A DNA stretch of 64,000 bases from the NCBI RefSeq assembly GCF_000146065.2, contig NC_020449.1:186001-250000 (forward strand), written 5' to 3'. A program made the translations under genes and the position numbers. The notes beneath the pieces are model-generated. The model saw only the letters and a list, made by a program, of their open reading frames with translations. It made no database searches and was not told where the DNA came from. The number at the start of each line of letters is the position of its first letter. Positions within the stretch are counted from its first letter, which is position 1. The stretch comes from Candidatus Cloacimonas acidaminovorans str. Evry. Its GTDB lineage: Bacteria; Cloacimonadota; Cloacimonadia; Cloacimonadales; Cloacimonadaceae. Shown one piece after another: positions 26,773-36,700 of this stretch.

Positions 26773-27459
26773 ATGAAACGGATTATATATCTTTTCCTTT
26801 TTCCTATAGTGCTTTTATATTTTTCCGGCTGTGCATATCAGGAATATACTTTGTTGGATGCCTATCCCAATCTTTATGAAAATCCTCCGGCATCTATCTT
26901 AATTTTACCTCCCGTAAATAAAAGTACTGCGGTTGAAGCCAAAGAATATTTTGCCTGTTCACTATCTGAAGCAATTGGAAGTAAAGGATATTATACTTTT
27001 CCTGTTGAAGCTGTTTTTACGGTGTTAAGAGATGAAGGTTTATACGATACTGAAATCTACACTCCCGAGCTTCTTACCAACCTCTATAAATATTTTCAGG
27101 CAGATGCAGTGTTACTAACTTCTATAGAAAAATGGGATAAAACCTGGTTTTTAACCTCAGGGAACTTACAGATAGATGCTAAATATACACTATTAAGCAC
27201 CACTACCGGCGAAAAAATCTGGGATTTTACTTCTCACACGGATGTTGAATTAACTTCCAGCAGCGATAATTTACTGGTTTCAATGTTGGAATCTGCCATC
27301 AAAACTGCAGTAGAGGATTATTTTCCTAATTGCCTTGCTGCTAATAAAGAGACAATGAATAGGGGCTTACCTTATGGAAAACACCATCCTCTTTTTGGCA
27401 CTGATACGGCGTATAGTATTCCACCAGGAAAGACAGTAGATATTAAAATTAATAAATAA
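26773..27459 (+). CDS. DUF799 (GNA1162-like) lipoprotein
   Basis: This 228-residue lipoprotein has signal KRIIYLFLFPIVLLYFSGC with the lipid cysteine at residue 19. The mature part shows ASILILPPVNKSTAVEAKEYF and ADAVLLTSIEKWDKTW, typical of DUF799/GNA1162 proteins, whose fold is related to TolB and CsgG N-terminal domains. The ATG at 26773 follows an AAGGAG site. It completes the CsgG/DUF4810/DUF799 operon, an arrangement known from Neisseria and others, with no established function. Confidence 0.78.
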   Translation: MKRIIYLFLFPIVLLYFSGCAYQEYTLLDAYPNLYENPPASILILPPVNKSTAVEAKEYFACSLSEAIGSKGYYTFPVEAVFTVLRDEGLYDTEIYTPELLTNLYKYFQADAVLLTSIEKWDKTWFLTSGNLQIDAKYTLLSTTTGEKIWDFTSHTDVELTSSSDNLLVSMLESAIKTAVEDYFPNCLAANKETMNRGLPYGKHHPLFGTDTAYSIPPGKTVDIKINK

Positions 27460-27598
27460 AGACCGTTGAATAATTGGCATATTAAAGTAATGTTTAGATA
27501 ATTCAAAGCTTCTCCCCTTTGTAGTTTGCTAAAGCGTATTTAGTTAGATATAAAAATTATATTTTATCCCATAATAACTATTGGACCAAGATGAAAAA

Positions 27599-28117
27599 GT
27601 TCCAACGGAACCTTTTTTACTCTGGTTTCTTTTCACCGGGTTAAAAACCCGTTGTTAGTATCTGTCGTTCCTACGGAACTCTTTCTCGGGTAAAGAGATA
27701 ATAACTCTATTGCTTGCTTTTCACCGGGTTAAAAACCCGTTGTTAGTATCTGTCGTTCCTACGGAACTTTTTCCCCAATAAATATAGTATTTTAGGTTCT
27801 TTTCTTATCACCGGGCTAAAAACCCGTTGTTATTTACCTGTCGTTCCTACGGAACTTTTTCCCCAATAAATATAGTATTTTAGGTTCTTTTCTTATCACC
27901 GGGCTAAAAACCCGTTGTTATTTACCTGTCGTTCCTACGGAACTTTTTCCCCCAATAAATATAGTTTTAGGTTCTTTTCTTATCACCGGGTTAAAAACCC
28001 GTTGTTATTTACCTGTCGTTCCTACGGAACTTTTTCCCCAATAAATATAGTTTTGTAGTTTCTTTTCTTATCACCGGGTTAAAAACCCGTTGTTAGTATC
28101 TGTCGTTCCGACGGAAC
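27599..28117. repeat. Tandem array of double-hairpin repeats, about 87-base period
   Basis: Six units each carry CACCGGGTTAAAAACCCGTT (a CGGGTT/AACCCG hairpin) and, about 20 bases later, GTTCCTACGGAAC followed by TTTTT. An extra GTTCCAACGGAAC with T-run opens the array. Units 2-5 are nearly identical over about 87 bases; the outer two differ more. Each GTTCC hairpin plus U-run looks like a weak intrinsic terminator. There are no variable spacers as in CRISPR. It separates the csgG operon from a convergent giant gene. Confidence 0.85.
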
Positions 28118-28230
28118 TGATATTCGGAATCCTGGAAATCCCATTTATCCTGTTTATCCCATACCTATTCTCATTTTTAATCTGCGTCATCTGCGTAATC
28201 TGCGTGAGTCCTTTTTTTCTTCACTATTCT
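28118..28230. repeat. Degenerate phrase repeats (ATCCTG and ATCTGCGT types)
   Basis: The words AATCCTGGAAATCCCATTTA, then ATCCTGTTTATCCC, then ATCTGCGTCATCTGCGTAAT form tandem imperfect repeats ending at the stop of the giant beta-helix gene. They belong to the same style of low-complexity intergenic phrase as those at 21.0 kb. Confidence 0.5.
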
Positions 28231-31200
28231 TCATTTCATAAGTAGTATTTTTCTTGTCAGCTGATTATCCTTCGTTTTCAAGCGGTAGAAATAGAATCCG
28301 GAAGCAACTTCACGACCCTGTTGATCAGCTCCGTTCCAAACAGCTTTATGTGCACCGGAAGGTTTATTTTCGCTTACTAATCTCTTGACCAATTGACCTT
28401 TCAGGTTATAAATTTCCAAAGTAACAAAGCTTTCGGCAGGAAGGTTATAACTGATTGTAGTTTCCGGATTGAAAGGATTGGGATAATTGCTTGCAGAAAA
28501 TACTTCTCTTTCACCACTATCATTGGCGAGAGGAATAACTTCCAGGCATAAAGGAATTAACCAGGGTTCTCCTTCTGAGTGAAAGATTTCTACATTCAGC
28601 AGGAAATCCTCATTTCTTAAATCAACAGAGCTACCATCGGCAGGATTTACAATGCGGAAAATATAACCCGCAGGAATCTTTTCTGCACCTAAAGCACTGA
28701 TGCGGATTATATCACTAAAAATTCCATCTTCCAGCATATTTTCCAGGTTGAGTAATAAATTCCAGCTCCAGGAACCATCCCTGCTATTTTTTATATCTCT
28801 GGTATAAAGTCCGGCATTATTTTCCCAATCATTATTGCAAATACTGAATTGCAGTATTCCGGTTTGCGGGAAAGGGGGATTGGGAATTTCAGGAATATCT
28901 AATGGATCAAGAGTATCTTTTGCTCCTTCGCCAACGCCTAAAATAATAGCATCACCTTTTTCTCCTGCTTTGGCACTAAGAGAAAACTCCCATTTCAGTT
29001 TGGGACGGGAAACTACATTGGGGATATCACTTACGAATGGCTGATTTTCATTTTCCTGACGCGCTTGTGAAGGATAATTTAAATATAAATGAGCATCCTG
29101 AACTCTGGCTTTCACAAAAAATCCACTCCACGGCTCAATAACCTCGGGATGTTCGGAATCAATAAAATAATAACTATTGGTCACATAATTATACTTTAGC
29201 AAACCAACCAATATTCCCTCTCCCAAAATGATACCATTATTCAGACCAATAGGAAGATCGTAAGGATTAGCTAAAAGATACCAGCCGTTATTAGGACTCT
29301 CGGTTCCATCTAAAACAACATTATAACTGCCATCATCCATTAAACCGTAAACATCTATCGTTGCAGGAGTGGCATAAGGATTGCGTACCCAATAACCTAT
29401 TCCGGGACGCACAAGAGAAGGAATAACATAGCTACCGGTGTAACTCATATCAATATGACCTAAGGTATCAGGTGGAGCAGATGGATTTAATTGCACAATG
29501 GAAGTGTAAGTTGGAGCCACATAAAAAGGAGAAAGATCATCCGCAAAAATGCTTACAGGAGTGCTATAGGTCTCTCTTGTCAAATATGGTACACCCATCA
29601 TATTCCATCCAGGATGCATAGTATAAGTTCGCACTCCTGCTAACACCTCAAAATCAAAAGGCATAGCTCCAATGCCTTGATTGGCAAGAGGAGAACGCGG
29701 TTTCAAATAGAAATTACCTTCATCAGGGGCTACAAATAGAGGGTCTGCATTCAGATTACCCGTTCCCGGGAATACACCCTGAGTATAAGAAATATCACTA
29801 TTGCTAACAGGTATATTGCTATCTTCCAGGATAACAGGAGTATTTAATTGTTCTCCATTAGTCCAGATAACATTATGCGTAAAGGTGCCGTTACTACTAC
29901 CCGTAGCATATAAACCAGTATTTAAACCCCAAATTGTGTTATGAGCTATTTGCGCGTTTTGCACTGTTTGCAGAAAAATACCATTACCACTCAGATTTCC
30001 CTGTCCAACCTGCACTTTCGGATAAATGATATTTTTATTTAAAGTTATTCCTGCTAGGTTTTTTAATACTACTCCCTTTAAGGGTTCTCTCAAAGTGCTG
30101 CTGGTATTGCGAATGCGGGTATTATTTAAAGATGGAGTTGTCCTGTTAAAAGGCATTCCAGTTCCTTCATAATAAATGCCGGTAGTGTAATCTTCTACAT
30201 AAAGAGAATCCATAGTCGCCAAAATCTGACCGTTAAAGTTTATACCCTTCGTTTCAGTTCTTAAGGTACTGCTGGTATTGCGAATACGGGTATTATTCAA
30301 AGAAGCTGTAGTAGTTAAAAGTCCGGAACCGTCATTAGTAATTTCTAATCCCGTGGGGTAACCGATAATGGAATCGTTTGTTATTGTTACACTACCGATA
30401 TTCATCATTACTAAACCTTTAGTTACGGAACGAAGTGTACTGCTCGTATTTCTAATCCTGGTATTATTTAGAGAAACAGTTGCACGGTCAGAAAACATTC
30501 CATTGCCTTCATAGTAAATTCCTGTAGAATATTCATCTATATCCAGAGATTCCATAGTCGCTAAAATATGACCGCTAAAGTTTATGCCCGTGGTTTCAGT
30601 TCTTAAAGTGCTGCTGGTATTACGAATACGGGTATTATTCAAAGAAGCTGTAGTAGTTAAAAGTCCGGAACCGTCATTGGTAATTTCCAAGCCGGTGGGA
30701 TAACCGATAATGGAATCATTTGTCATAGTGACTCTGCTGATATCAATCATTTTCACACCTTTGGCAACAGTGCGCAAAGTGCTGCTCGTATTTCTAATCC
30801 TAGTATTATTTAAAGAAGGAGTGCTTCTATAATCGGTTGTTCCTAAACCATTCCAATAAACACCATAATCGTATTCCTGAATATCTACATTGTTTACAGT
30901 TAATCCCACAGCTCCCAAAACATCCAGTCCGTGACTTTCCGTCCTAAGAGTACTGCTGGTATTGCGAATGCGGGTATTATTCAGAGAAGGACTGCTGGCA
31001 ACTCTTGCTTCATTTTCAAAAACAATGCCCATACTATAACCAATCACCTGCACATTATTTAATACCATATTAGATGCGCCTTGCACTTTTAGTCCAATTT
31101 CTCCGGTAAATATTTGGGTTTTACTAATCAGCAAATTGGTAATTGTGAAACTGCTGTTTATAATCTTTAAGCCGACTACAGCATTATAGATATTGCAGTT

Positions 31201-33783
31201 ATTGAAAGTTACAGGAGAAACGGGAGAATGCAGAACAATTCCTTTCCAGCCCTCTGTTTCACTTCCGGAAAAAGTAGCTCCATTAGCAGAAATTGAACCC
31301 CAAACCTCTAAACCTGCTTGCGGACCAAAGTTTACTATCACTCCATTATCAATAATAAGAGAACTCCCTTCCGAAATAGCAAGGGTAGCTGAATAATAAT
31401 AGGGTGAACCATCTAAGGTCAGATGAATTTGGGTATTGAACATTGCTTCTATGGTTTGTGAATAGCTGTCACTTTCGCCATTTTTATACACAGTTAGCGT
31501 TACAGTATATAAACCTGGAGTGTAATATATATGATAAGGATTGGGTTCAGTGCTGGTTTGTCCATCTCCAAAATTCCACAAATAGGAATCAGGATTTCCA
31601 CTGCAGTGTTGATGAAATTGCACCTGGGTTGAGTTTAGAGTATTAGTTATGGTAGCTGTAAAATATGCCGTTAAGTGCATTGTTCCCATAGCTAAACCCG
31701 TAGGATCAGGCAGGGTTAAATTCTGCTGAGTGCCATTTTCCAGATTGATATTAACTAAAATGTTGTTGGCTTCTGCGTCAAAGTCAGCAATATATGCCTT
31801 ACTGTTATCCGTGCTTAAAGCCAAAACATCCACTCCATAATATCCACCCTCCGAATAAAAGGGAAGATTAAAACTCTGCTGCCAAACCAAGCTACCATTT
31901 CCCTGCACATTATACTCCGCTAATATATCATTGGAGCTACTATATTCTCCTATTAAGGCAATTTGTCCATCTGAAGAATAAACAGCCGATTGAGAACTTA
32001 CTCCCAGGTTTTGTATTACATCTATAGTATTATCAGCATTAAGTTTTAGGACTTTAGTATCGCTATTATGAGAACAGGCAATGGCAAAATTCCCACCAGG
32101 ACTAATAACTGTATTCAAACAGGACGCTACAGGAATAGAAACACCAGAATAGGATAAATTGCCGGTGGCAAAATTTAAAAGATACTGATGCACATAACCA
32201 TTAGTGCAATCATTTATTAGGACTTTGCCATCAGGACCTATAGTTACCCCTTGAGCACAATGAGGATAAATATCCAAAACCTGCACAGTGGTTCTGGACT
32301 GTAAATCCAATACAGCAATATATGTGTTTGAAGGGCCACCATCGGCTACAATAGCATAACGGTTATCAACACTCAAAGTAATATCCTCCGCAGGGAAACC
32401 CAAATTATAAGAAGCAGCGATTGTCGGTTCCAGTAAGTTGCTAAGGTCTATTTGGTAGACGGTATCATTATTAAAATTGGAGACCAGGGCAAAATGCCCA
32501 TCGGAGGAAACCACTACATCTACAAGATAACTATAACCCAACTGACCTTGTAAAAAAGGACCAAAGACCTCATTGGTAGCTACATCTACCATATTGATAC
32601 TGGGTGAATTATGATTGGTAACTATTAAAAAATCTCCCAAGCGAGGAATAATCCTCACTGAAAAGCTGGCTACTGTTGATAGAGAAGGAGTCCCATTATC
32701 AATAGCGGTAATGGTTATCGTATGCAAACCTACATTATTGCGTAAACCGTTAATCGTCAAATTGATATAACAAGGATTTCCGGAAAGAATATCTGCATAA
32801 AAACCGGCTGTAAAATCACTTTGCACTTCCGCATAAACAGTATTTTCCGGAGCAGGAGAAGAAGCATTGATATGTAACTGAATGCTTTCTCCTTCCTGTA
32901 TGTTAACCGTCTCTGCAGGAAGGTTACCAAAAACAGGAGGCAGGAAATTTCCCTGAATAGCAGTAAACCTGAATAACTGGTTATCCAGATAGCTAACCCC
33001 TGAAGGTGCTCCTCCAGGACCATAATAGTCAATGCCTTCATGGTCAAATCTGCCAATTAAACCATAGTAAATTCCATCGCCTTTGTTTAAACCAACCGTT
33101 GCCGGAACTCCTCCAAAACCATTCTCACCTCCGGAAGCATCTCCAGTTGTCCATTGCATATCTGCATAACTGAAAGCAACATTATAACCCAACCCGACAA
33201 CAGGGTCCCAGCCATTGGTCAAAACAAGTTCAAAGGTATTTACTCTATCGGTATGATTAGAAAAATAGCCAACGGCATTCCAGATTACCGTTACTCTGTT
33301 GGATTCCATTTTGTAAAAGACCTGACCACCTGACCTTGTATCTACATCTGCCCAAAAAGGAGCCAGCATCGGAAATCCGTTTACCGGAAATCCATAAGAA
33401 GTGTAGGTACTGTAAGGATTGCCAAAGGAAACATTCCCATTGTTGTTGATGTAAAATTCCGTGTAAGTAGTTCCATAAAAATCAAAAGCAAACGGCAATT
33501 GAATCACGGAAGTGTAATAATCATCATTCCCTTCCATTGCCAGCTGGAAACTATCATCCAACGGAATTAAAAGACCCTCCCTCTGTTGTCTTTGAAACAC
33601 CAGAGGAATTTGTTCCCCTTTTGGCACATTGGAATATACCGGTGGCTGAACAGGTATTTTACCTATCAAACCCTCTTTGTAGTCCTGATATTCTTTGGAA
33701 GTTACAGGATAGGGAATTGTTTGAGCGCTAACTAATACTGCTGCAATTATAAACAGCAGAATAACAAACTTTCTTTTTGCCAT
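28231..33783 (-). CDS. Giant secreted beta-helix protein with sorting domain
   Basis: This 1850-residue exported protein begins with a signal peptide (KFVILLFIIAAVLVSAQ). Next come a nidogen-like domain (about 80-280), an Ig/cadherin-like stretch, and a YVTN-type beta-propeller (about 380-700, SSDGHFALVSNFNNDTVYQI). A PKD domain follows (YLWNFGDGQTSTEPNPYH), then a right-handed parallel beta-helix (about 800-1370) containing six copies of SLNNTRIRNTSSTLR. A beta-rich region leads to a C-terminal sorting domain with YPNPFNPETT and final TRKILLMK. It probably sits on the cell surface or is released. The ATG lies one base after the stop of the LRR giant, with GAGGAG as ribosome site, so both are co-transcribed. 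Substrate or partner unknown. Confidence 0.8.
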   Translation of the reverse strand: MAKRKFVILLFIIAAVLVSAQTIPYPVTSKEYQDYKEGLIGKIPVQPPVYSNVPKGEQIPLVFQRQQREGLLIPLDDSFQLAMEGNDDYYTSVIQLPFAFDFYGTTYTEFYINNNGNVSFGNPYSTYTSYGFPVNGFPMLAPFWADVDTRSGGQVFYKMESNRVTVIWNAVGYFSNHTDRVNTFELVLTNGWDPVVGLGYNVAFSYADMQWTTGDASGGENGFGGVPATVGLNKGDGIYYGLIGRFDHEGIDYYGPGGAPSGVSYLDNQLFRFTAIQGNFLPPVFGNLPAETVNIQEGESIQLHINASSPAPENTVYAEVQSDFTAGFYADILSGNPCYINLTINGLRNNVGLHTITITAIDNGTPSLSTVASFSVRIIPRLGDFLIVTNHNSPSINMVDVATNEVFGPFLQGQLGYSYLVDVVVSSDGHFALVSNFNNDTVYQIDLSNLLEPTIAASYNLGFPAEDITLSVDNRYAIVADGGPSNTYIAVLDLQSRTTVQVLDIYPHCAQGVTIGPDGKVLINDCTNGYVHQYLLNFATGNLSYSGVSIPVASCLNTVISPGGNFAIACSHNSDTKVLKLNADNTIDVIQNLGVSSQSAVYSSDGQIALIGEYSSSNDILAEYNVQGNGSLVWQQSFNLPFYSEGGYYGVDVLALSTDNSKAYIADFDAEANNILVNINLENGTQQNLTLPDPTGLAMGTMHLTAYFTATITNTLNSTQVQFHQHCSGNPDSYLWNFGDGQTSTEPNPYHIYYTPGLYTVTLTVYKNGESDSYSQTIEAMFNTQIHLTLDGSPYYYSATLAISEGSSLIIDNGVIVNFGPQAGLEVWGSISANGATFSGSETEGWKGIVLHSPVSPVTFNNCNIYNAVVGLKIINSSFTITNLLISKTQIFTGEIGLKVQGASNMVLNNVQVIGYSMGIVFENEARVASSPSLNNTRIRNTSSTLRTESHGLDVLGAVGLTVNNVDIQEYDYGVYWNGLGTTDYRSTPSLNNTRIRNTSSTLRTVAKGVKMIDISRVTMTNDSIIGYPTGLEITNDGSGLLTTTASLNNTRIRNTSSTLRTETTGINFSGHILATMESLDIDEYSTGIYYEGNGMFSDRATVSLNNTRIRNTSSTLRSVTKGLVMMNIGSVTITNDSIIGYPTGLEITNDGSGLLTTTASLNNTRIRNTSSTLRTETKGINFNGQILATMDSLYVEDYTTGIYYEGTGMPFNRTTPSLNNTRIRNTSSTLREPLKGVVLKNLAGITLNKNIIYPKVQVGQGNLSGNGIFLQTVQNAQIAHNTIWGLNTGLYATGSSNGTFTHNVIWTNGEQLNTPVILEDSNIPVSNSDISYTQGVFPGTGNLNADPLFVAPDEGNFYLKPRSPLANQGIGAMPFDFEVLAGVRTYTMHPGWNMMGVPYLTRETYSTPVSIFADDLSPFYVAPTYTSIVQLNPSAPPDTLGHIDMSYTGSYVIPSLVRPGIGYWVRNPYATPATIDVYGLMDDGSYNVVLDGTESPNNGWYLLANPYDLPIGLNNGIILGEGILVGLLKYNYVTNSYYFIDSEHPEVIEPWSGFFVKARVQDAHLYLNYPSQARQENENQPFVSDIPNVVSRPKLKWEFSLSAKAGEKGDAIILGVGEGAKDTLDPLDIPEIPNPPFPQTGILQFSICNNDWENNAGLYTRDIKNSRDGSWSWNLLLNLENMLEDGIFSDIIRISALGAEKIPAGYIFRIVNPADGSSVDLRNEDFLLNVEIFHSEGEPWLIPLCLEVIPLANDSGEREVFSASNYPNPFNPETTISYNLPAESFVTLEIYNLKGQLVKRLVSENKPSGAHKAVWNGADQQGREVASGFYFYRLKTKDNQLTRKILLMK
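30087..30987 (-). repeat. Six cassettes encoding SLNNTRIRNTSSTLR
   Basis: Six cassettes of about 45 bases lie at intervals of 168-174 bases (57 codons) inside the beta-helix gene. All six encode exactly SLNNTRIRNTSSTLR. Cassettes 1, 3, 5 and 6 use CGC ATT CGC AAT ACC, while cassettes 2 and 4 use AGG ATT AGA AAT ACG, so the peptide is constant while codons differ. The intervening coils vary, except that a segment ending in GYPTGLEITNDGSGLL occurs twice, showing a larger two-unit repeat. Confidence 0.85.
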
Positions 33784-33784
33784 T

Positions 33785-36700
33785 TTATTCTCCTCTTTTA
33801 GGCATAATTGCCCTCGGCTTTGTATTTTGTTTATTTTCTATTTCTCCCCGCATATTAGGCACGGCAAATACCCGGTAGAAACATTTATTGGAGAGAGTAT
33901 CCGTAAAGCTGGTCTCTGTTACATTTACAGGACCGTTCCAACCCTCCGGAAACTCCGCATAAGGATTTTCCGACCAATATACATAGTAGCTTTCCTCATC
34001 CCTTCTGCGTTGCCAAGATAAACGCACTTGATTTTGTAAGGCATTTATCGCTAAAGTAACAGGAACCGGTTCTAACATAGATGTATTACCCGCTCCATAA
34101 GCACCGGTAGTGAAACTCCACATACCACTCCAGATTTGTTCGGTTGCCGAAATAACCCTCACACGCCAATAGTATTGAGTGTAGGGTTCCAGTATTGGGT
34201 TGAAGGAATAAAGATATTCCGTAGTATTTACCATTTGAGTTACAACACCCTGATAGAACAGTAAATATGGATTAAACCCTAACCAGACCTCATAATATAC
34301 ATCTGGGCTATTTTCATAATTCCCTTTCCAGGATAAAGGATAGTTTACTAAAACATTGGTAGCATCTCTATTCGGATCAGGATAACAAGGGGAAAGGGGA
34401 TTATAACTTGTTGTTGACCAAGGTAAAGACCAACTCTGAGCAAGTAGCATTGACTCATAAGATATAGGATTACCATCAAGCCACAGCCACCAAAGATTAG
34501 TCAACCCCGCTAAGGGACTAAGGTCACTTATCTGGTTAGAATCAAGCCACAGATATTGCAGATTAGTCAGCTCGGCTAAAGGACTAATGTCACTTATCTG
34601 GTTATAATAAAGATGCAGATATTGCAGATTAGTCAGCCCGATTAAAGGACTAAGGTCACTTATCTGGTTATAAGCAAGATACAGATAATGCAGATTAGTC
34701 AGCCCGGTTAAAGGACTAAGGTCACTTATCTGGTTATAATAAAGATGCAGATATTGCAGATTAGTCAGCTCCGCTAAGGGACTAAGGTCACTTATCTGGT
34801 TAGAATAAAGATTCAGCACTTGCAGATTAGTCAAACCCGCTAAAGGACTAAGGTAATTTATCTGGTTCCAACCAAGATACAAATCTTGTAGATTAGTCAG
34901 ACCCGCTAAGGGACTAAGGTCACTTATCTGGTTATAACTAAGATCTAGATACCACAGATTAGTCAGCTCCGCTAAGGGACTAAGGTCACTTATCTGGTTA
35001 GAATAAAGATCCAGCTCTTGCAGATTAGTCAAACCCGCTAAAGGACTAAGGTCACCTATCTGATTCCAATAAAGATACAGCTCTTGCAGATTATTCAGAC
35101 CGGCTAAAGGACTAAGGTCACTTATCTGGTTACCCCCAAGATCCAAATATTGCAGATTAGTCAGCTCGGCTAAGGGACTAAGGTCACTTATCTGGTTATA
35201 ATAAAGATACAGCTCTTGCAGATTAGTCAAACCCGCTAAAGGACTAAGGTCACTTATCTGGTTAGAATCAAGATCCAGCGATTGCAGATTAGTCAGATAT
35301 TGAGCACCTTCTATGCTAATAATATTCCGACCATCAGCATGTAAATTTCCAGCTAATCCTTGTAGATCTGCTATGGTAGGTTGATAGTCAGAGGGTTGAC
35401 CTAAGGCATCATTGATTGCCATTCTAAAATTGTCATCAGGGATATAGGCAATAGGGCTGTTAACTATATATTCAAGAGGAACGGTAATAAGAGGTGAGAC
35501 AGGATCATTGGAGGAGAGCTGAAGTTCATAGTTATAGGTGCCAGGTGTATCTTTAGGAATAAAATTCAGGATACAGGTTACAGAAGAATAGGGTTCTATA
35601 GTTCCGGAAGAAGGCGAAAGGTTAATTTCCGGCATTGTGAATGTGCTATCTCTAACATTATCTGTTATATTATCTTGGGTATTTGCCTTTCTGCCATCAC
35701 TATCTATTCCCTCTAAACCAAATTTATCAGACAACATTCTATCTCTACTTACACTATTAAAATACCTTTTTTCTGCGCTATAGTTTTGTTCCTGCTCGTT
35801 ATTATTTTCCGGAATAAGACAAGGATGAGTTCCTGTTTTCTGCTCTGCCCGGGTTAAGACAATATTACTATTCCAGTTAAGGGGAGCAGTGCCATTATTG
35901 GTAATAGTTATTTCTCTTTGGCTGGTTTCTGCAGTAGTTAATTCCTGATAAATACTGGGTGGAGTAACAGCAATAACTGGCTGGTAGTATCCTTCCCCTG
36001 TAGTGAAACTCCACATACCACTCCAGATTTGTGCGGTGGATGAAACAACCCTCACACGCCAATAGTATTGAGTGTATGGTTCCAGTATTGGGTTGAAGGA
36101 ATAAAGATGTTCCGTAGTATTTACCATTTGAGTTCCAACACCTTGATAGAATAGTTCAACAGGGCTAATCCCTAACCAGAGCTCATAATATACATCTGGG
36201 CTATTTTCATAATTCCCCTGCCAGGATAAAGGATAGTTTACTAAAACATTGGTAGCACCTCTATTCGGAACAGGATAGCAAGGGGAAAGGGGATTGTAAG
36301 TTGTTGTTGACCAAGGTAAAGACCAACTCTGAGCAAGCAACATTGATTCATAAGATATAGGATTATAATCCAGATACAGCTCTTGCAGATTAGTCAGACC
36401 CTCTACAGAACTAAGGTCACTTATCTGGTTATAAGCAAGATACAGATAATGCAGATTAGTCAGCCCGGTTAAAGGACTAAGGTCACTTATCTGGTTATAA
36501 TAAAGATGCAGATATTGCAGATTAGTCAGCCCGATTAAAGGACTGAGGTCATTTATCTGGTTGTTATCAAGCCACAGACCTTGCAGATTAACCAGACCCA
36601 CTAAGGGACTAAGGTCACTTATCTGGTTATAACTAAGATCTAGATACCACAGATTAGTCAGCTCCGCTAAGGGACTAAGGTCACTTATCTGGTTAGAATA

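Noticed and set aside
27599-28117. Possible CRISPR array
   Set aside because: Regular repeats are present, but the intervening sequence is the same from unit to unit and each unit contains hairpins with U-runs. No cas genes are near.
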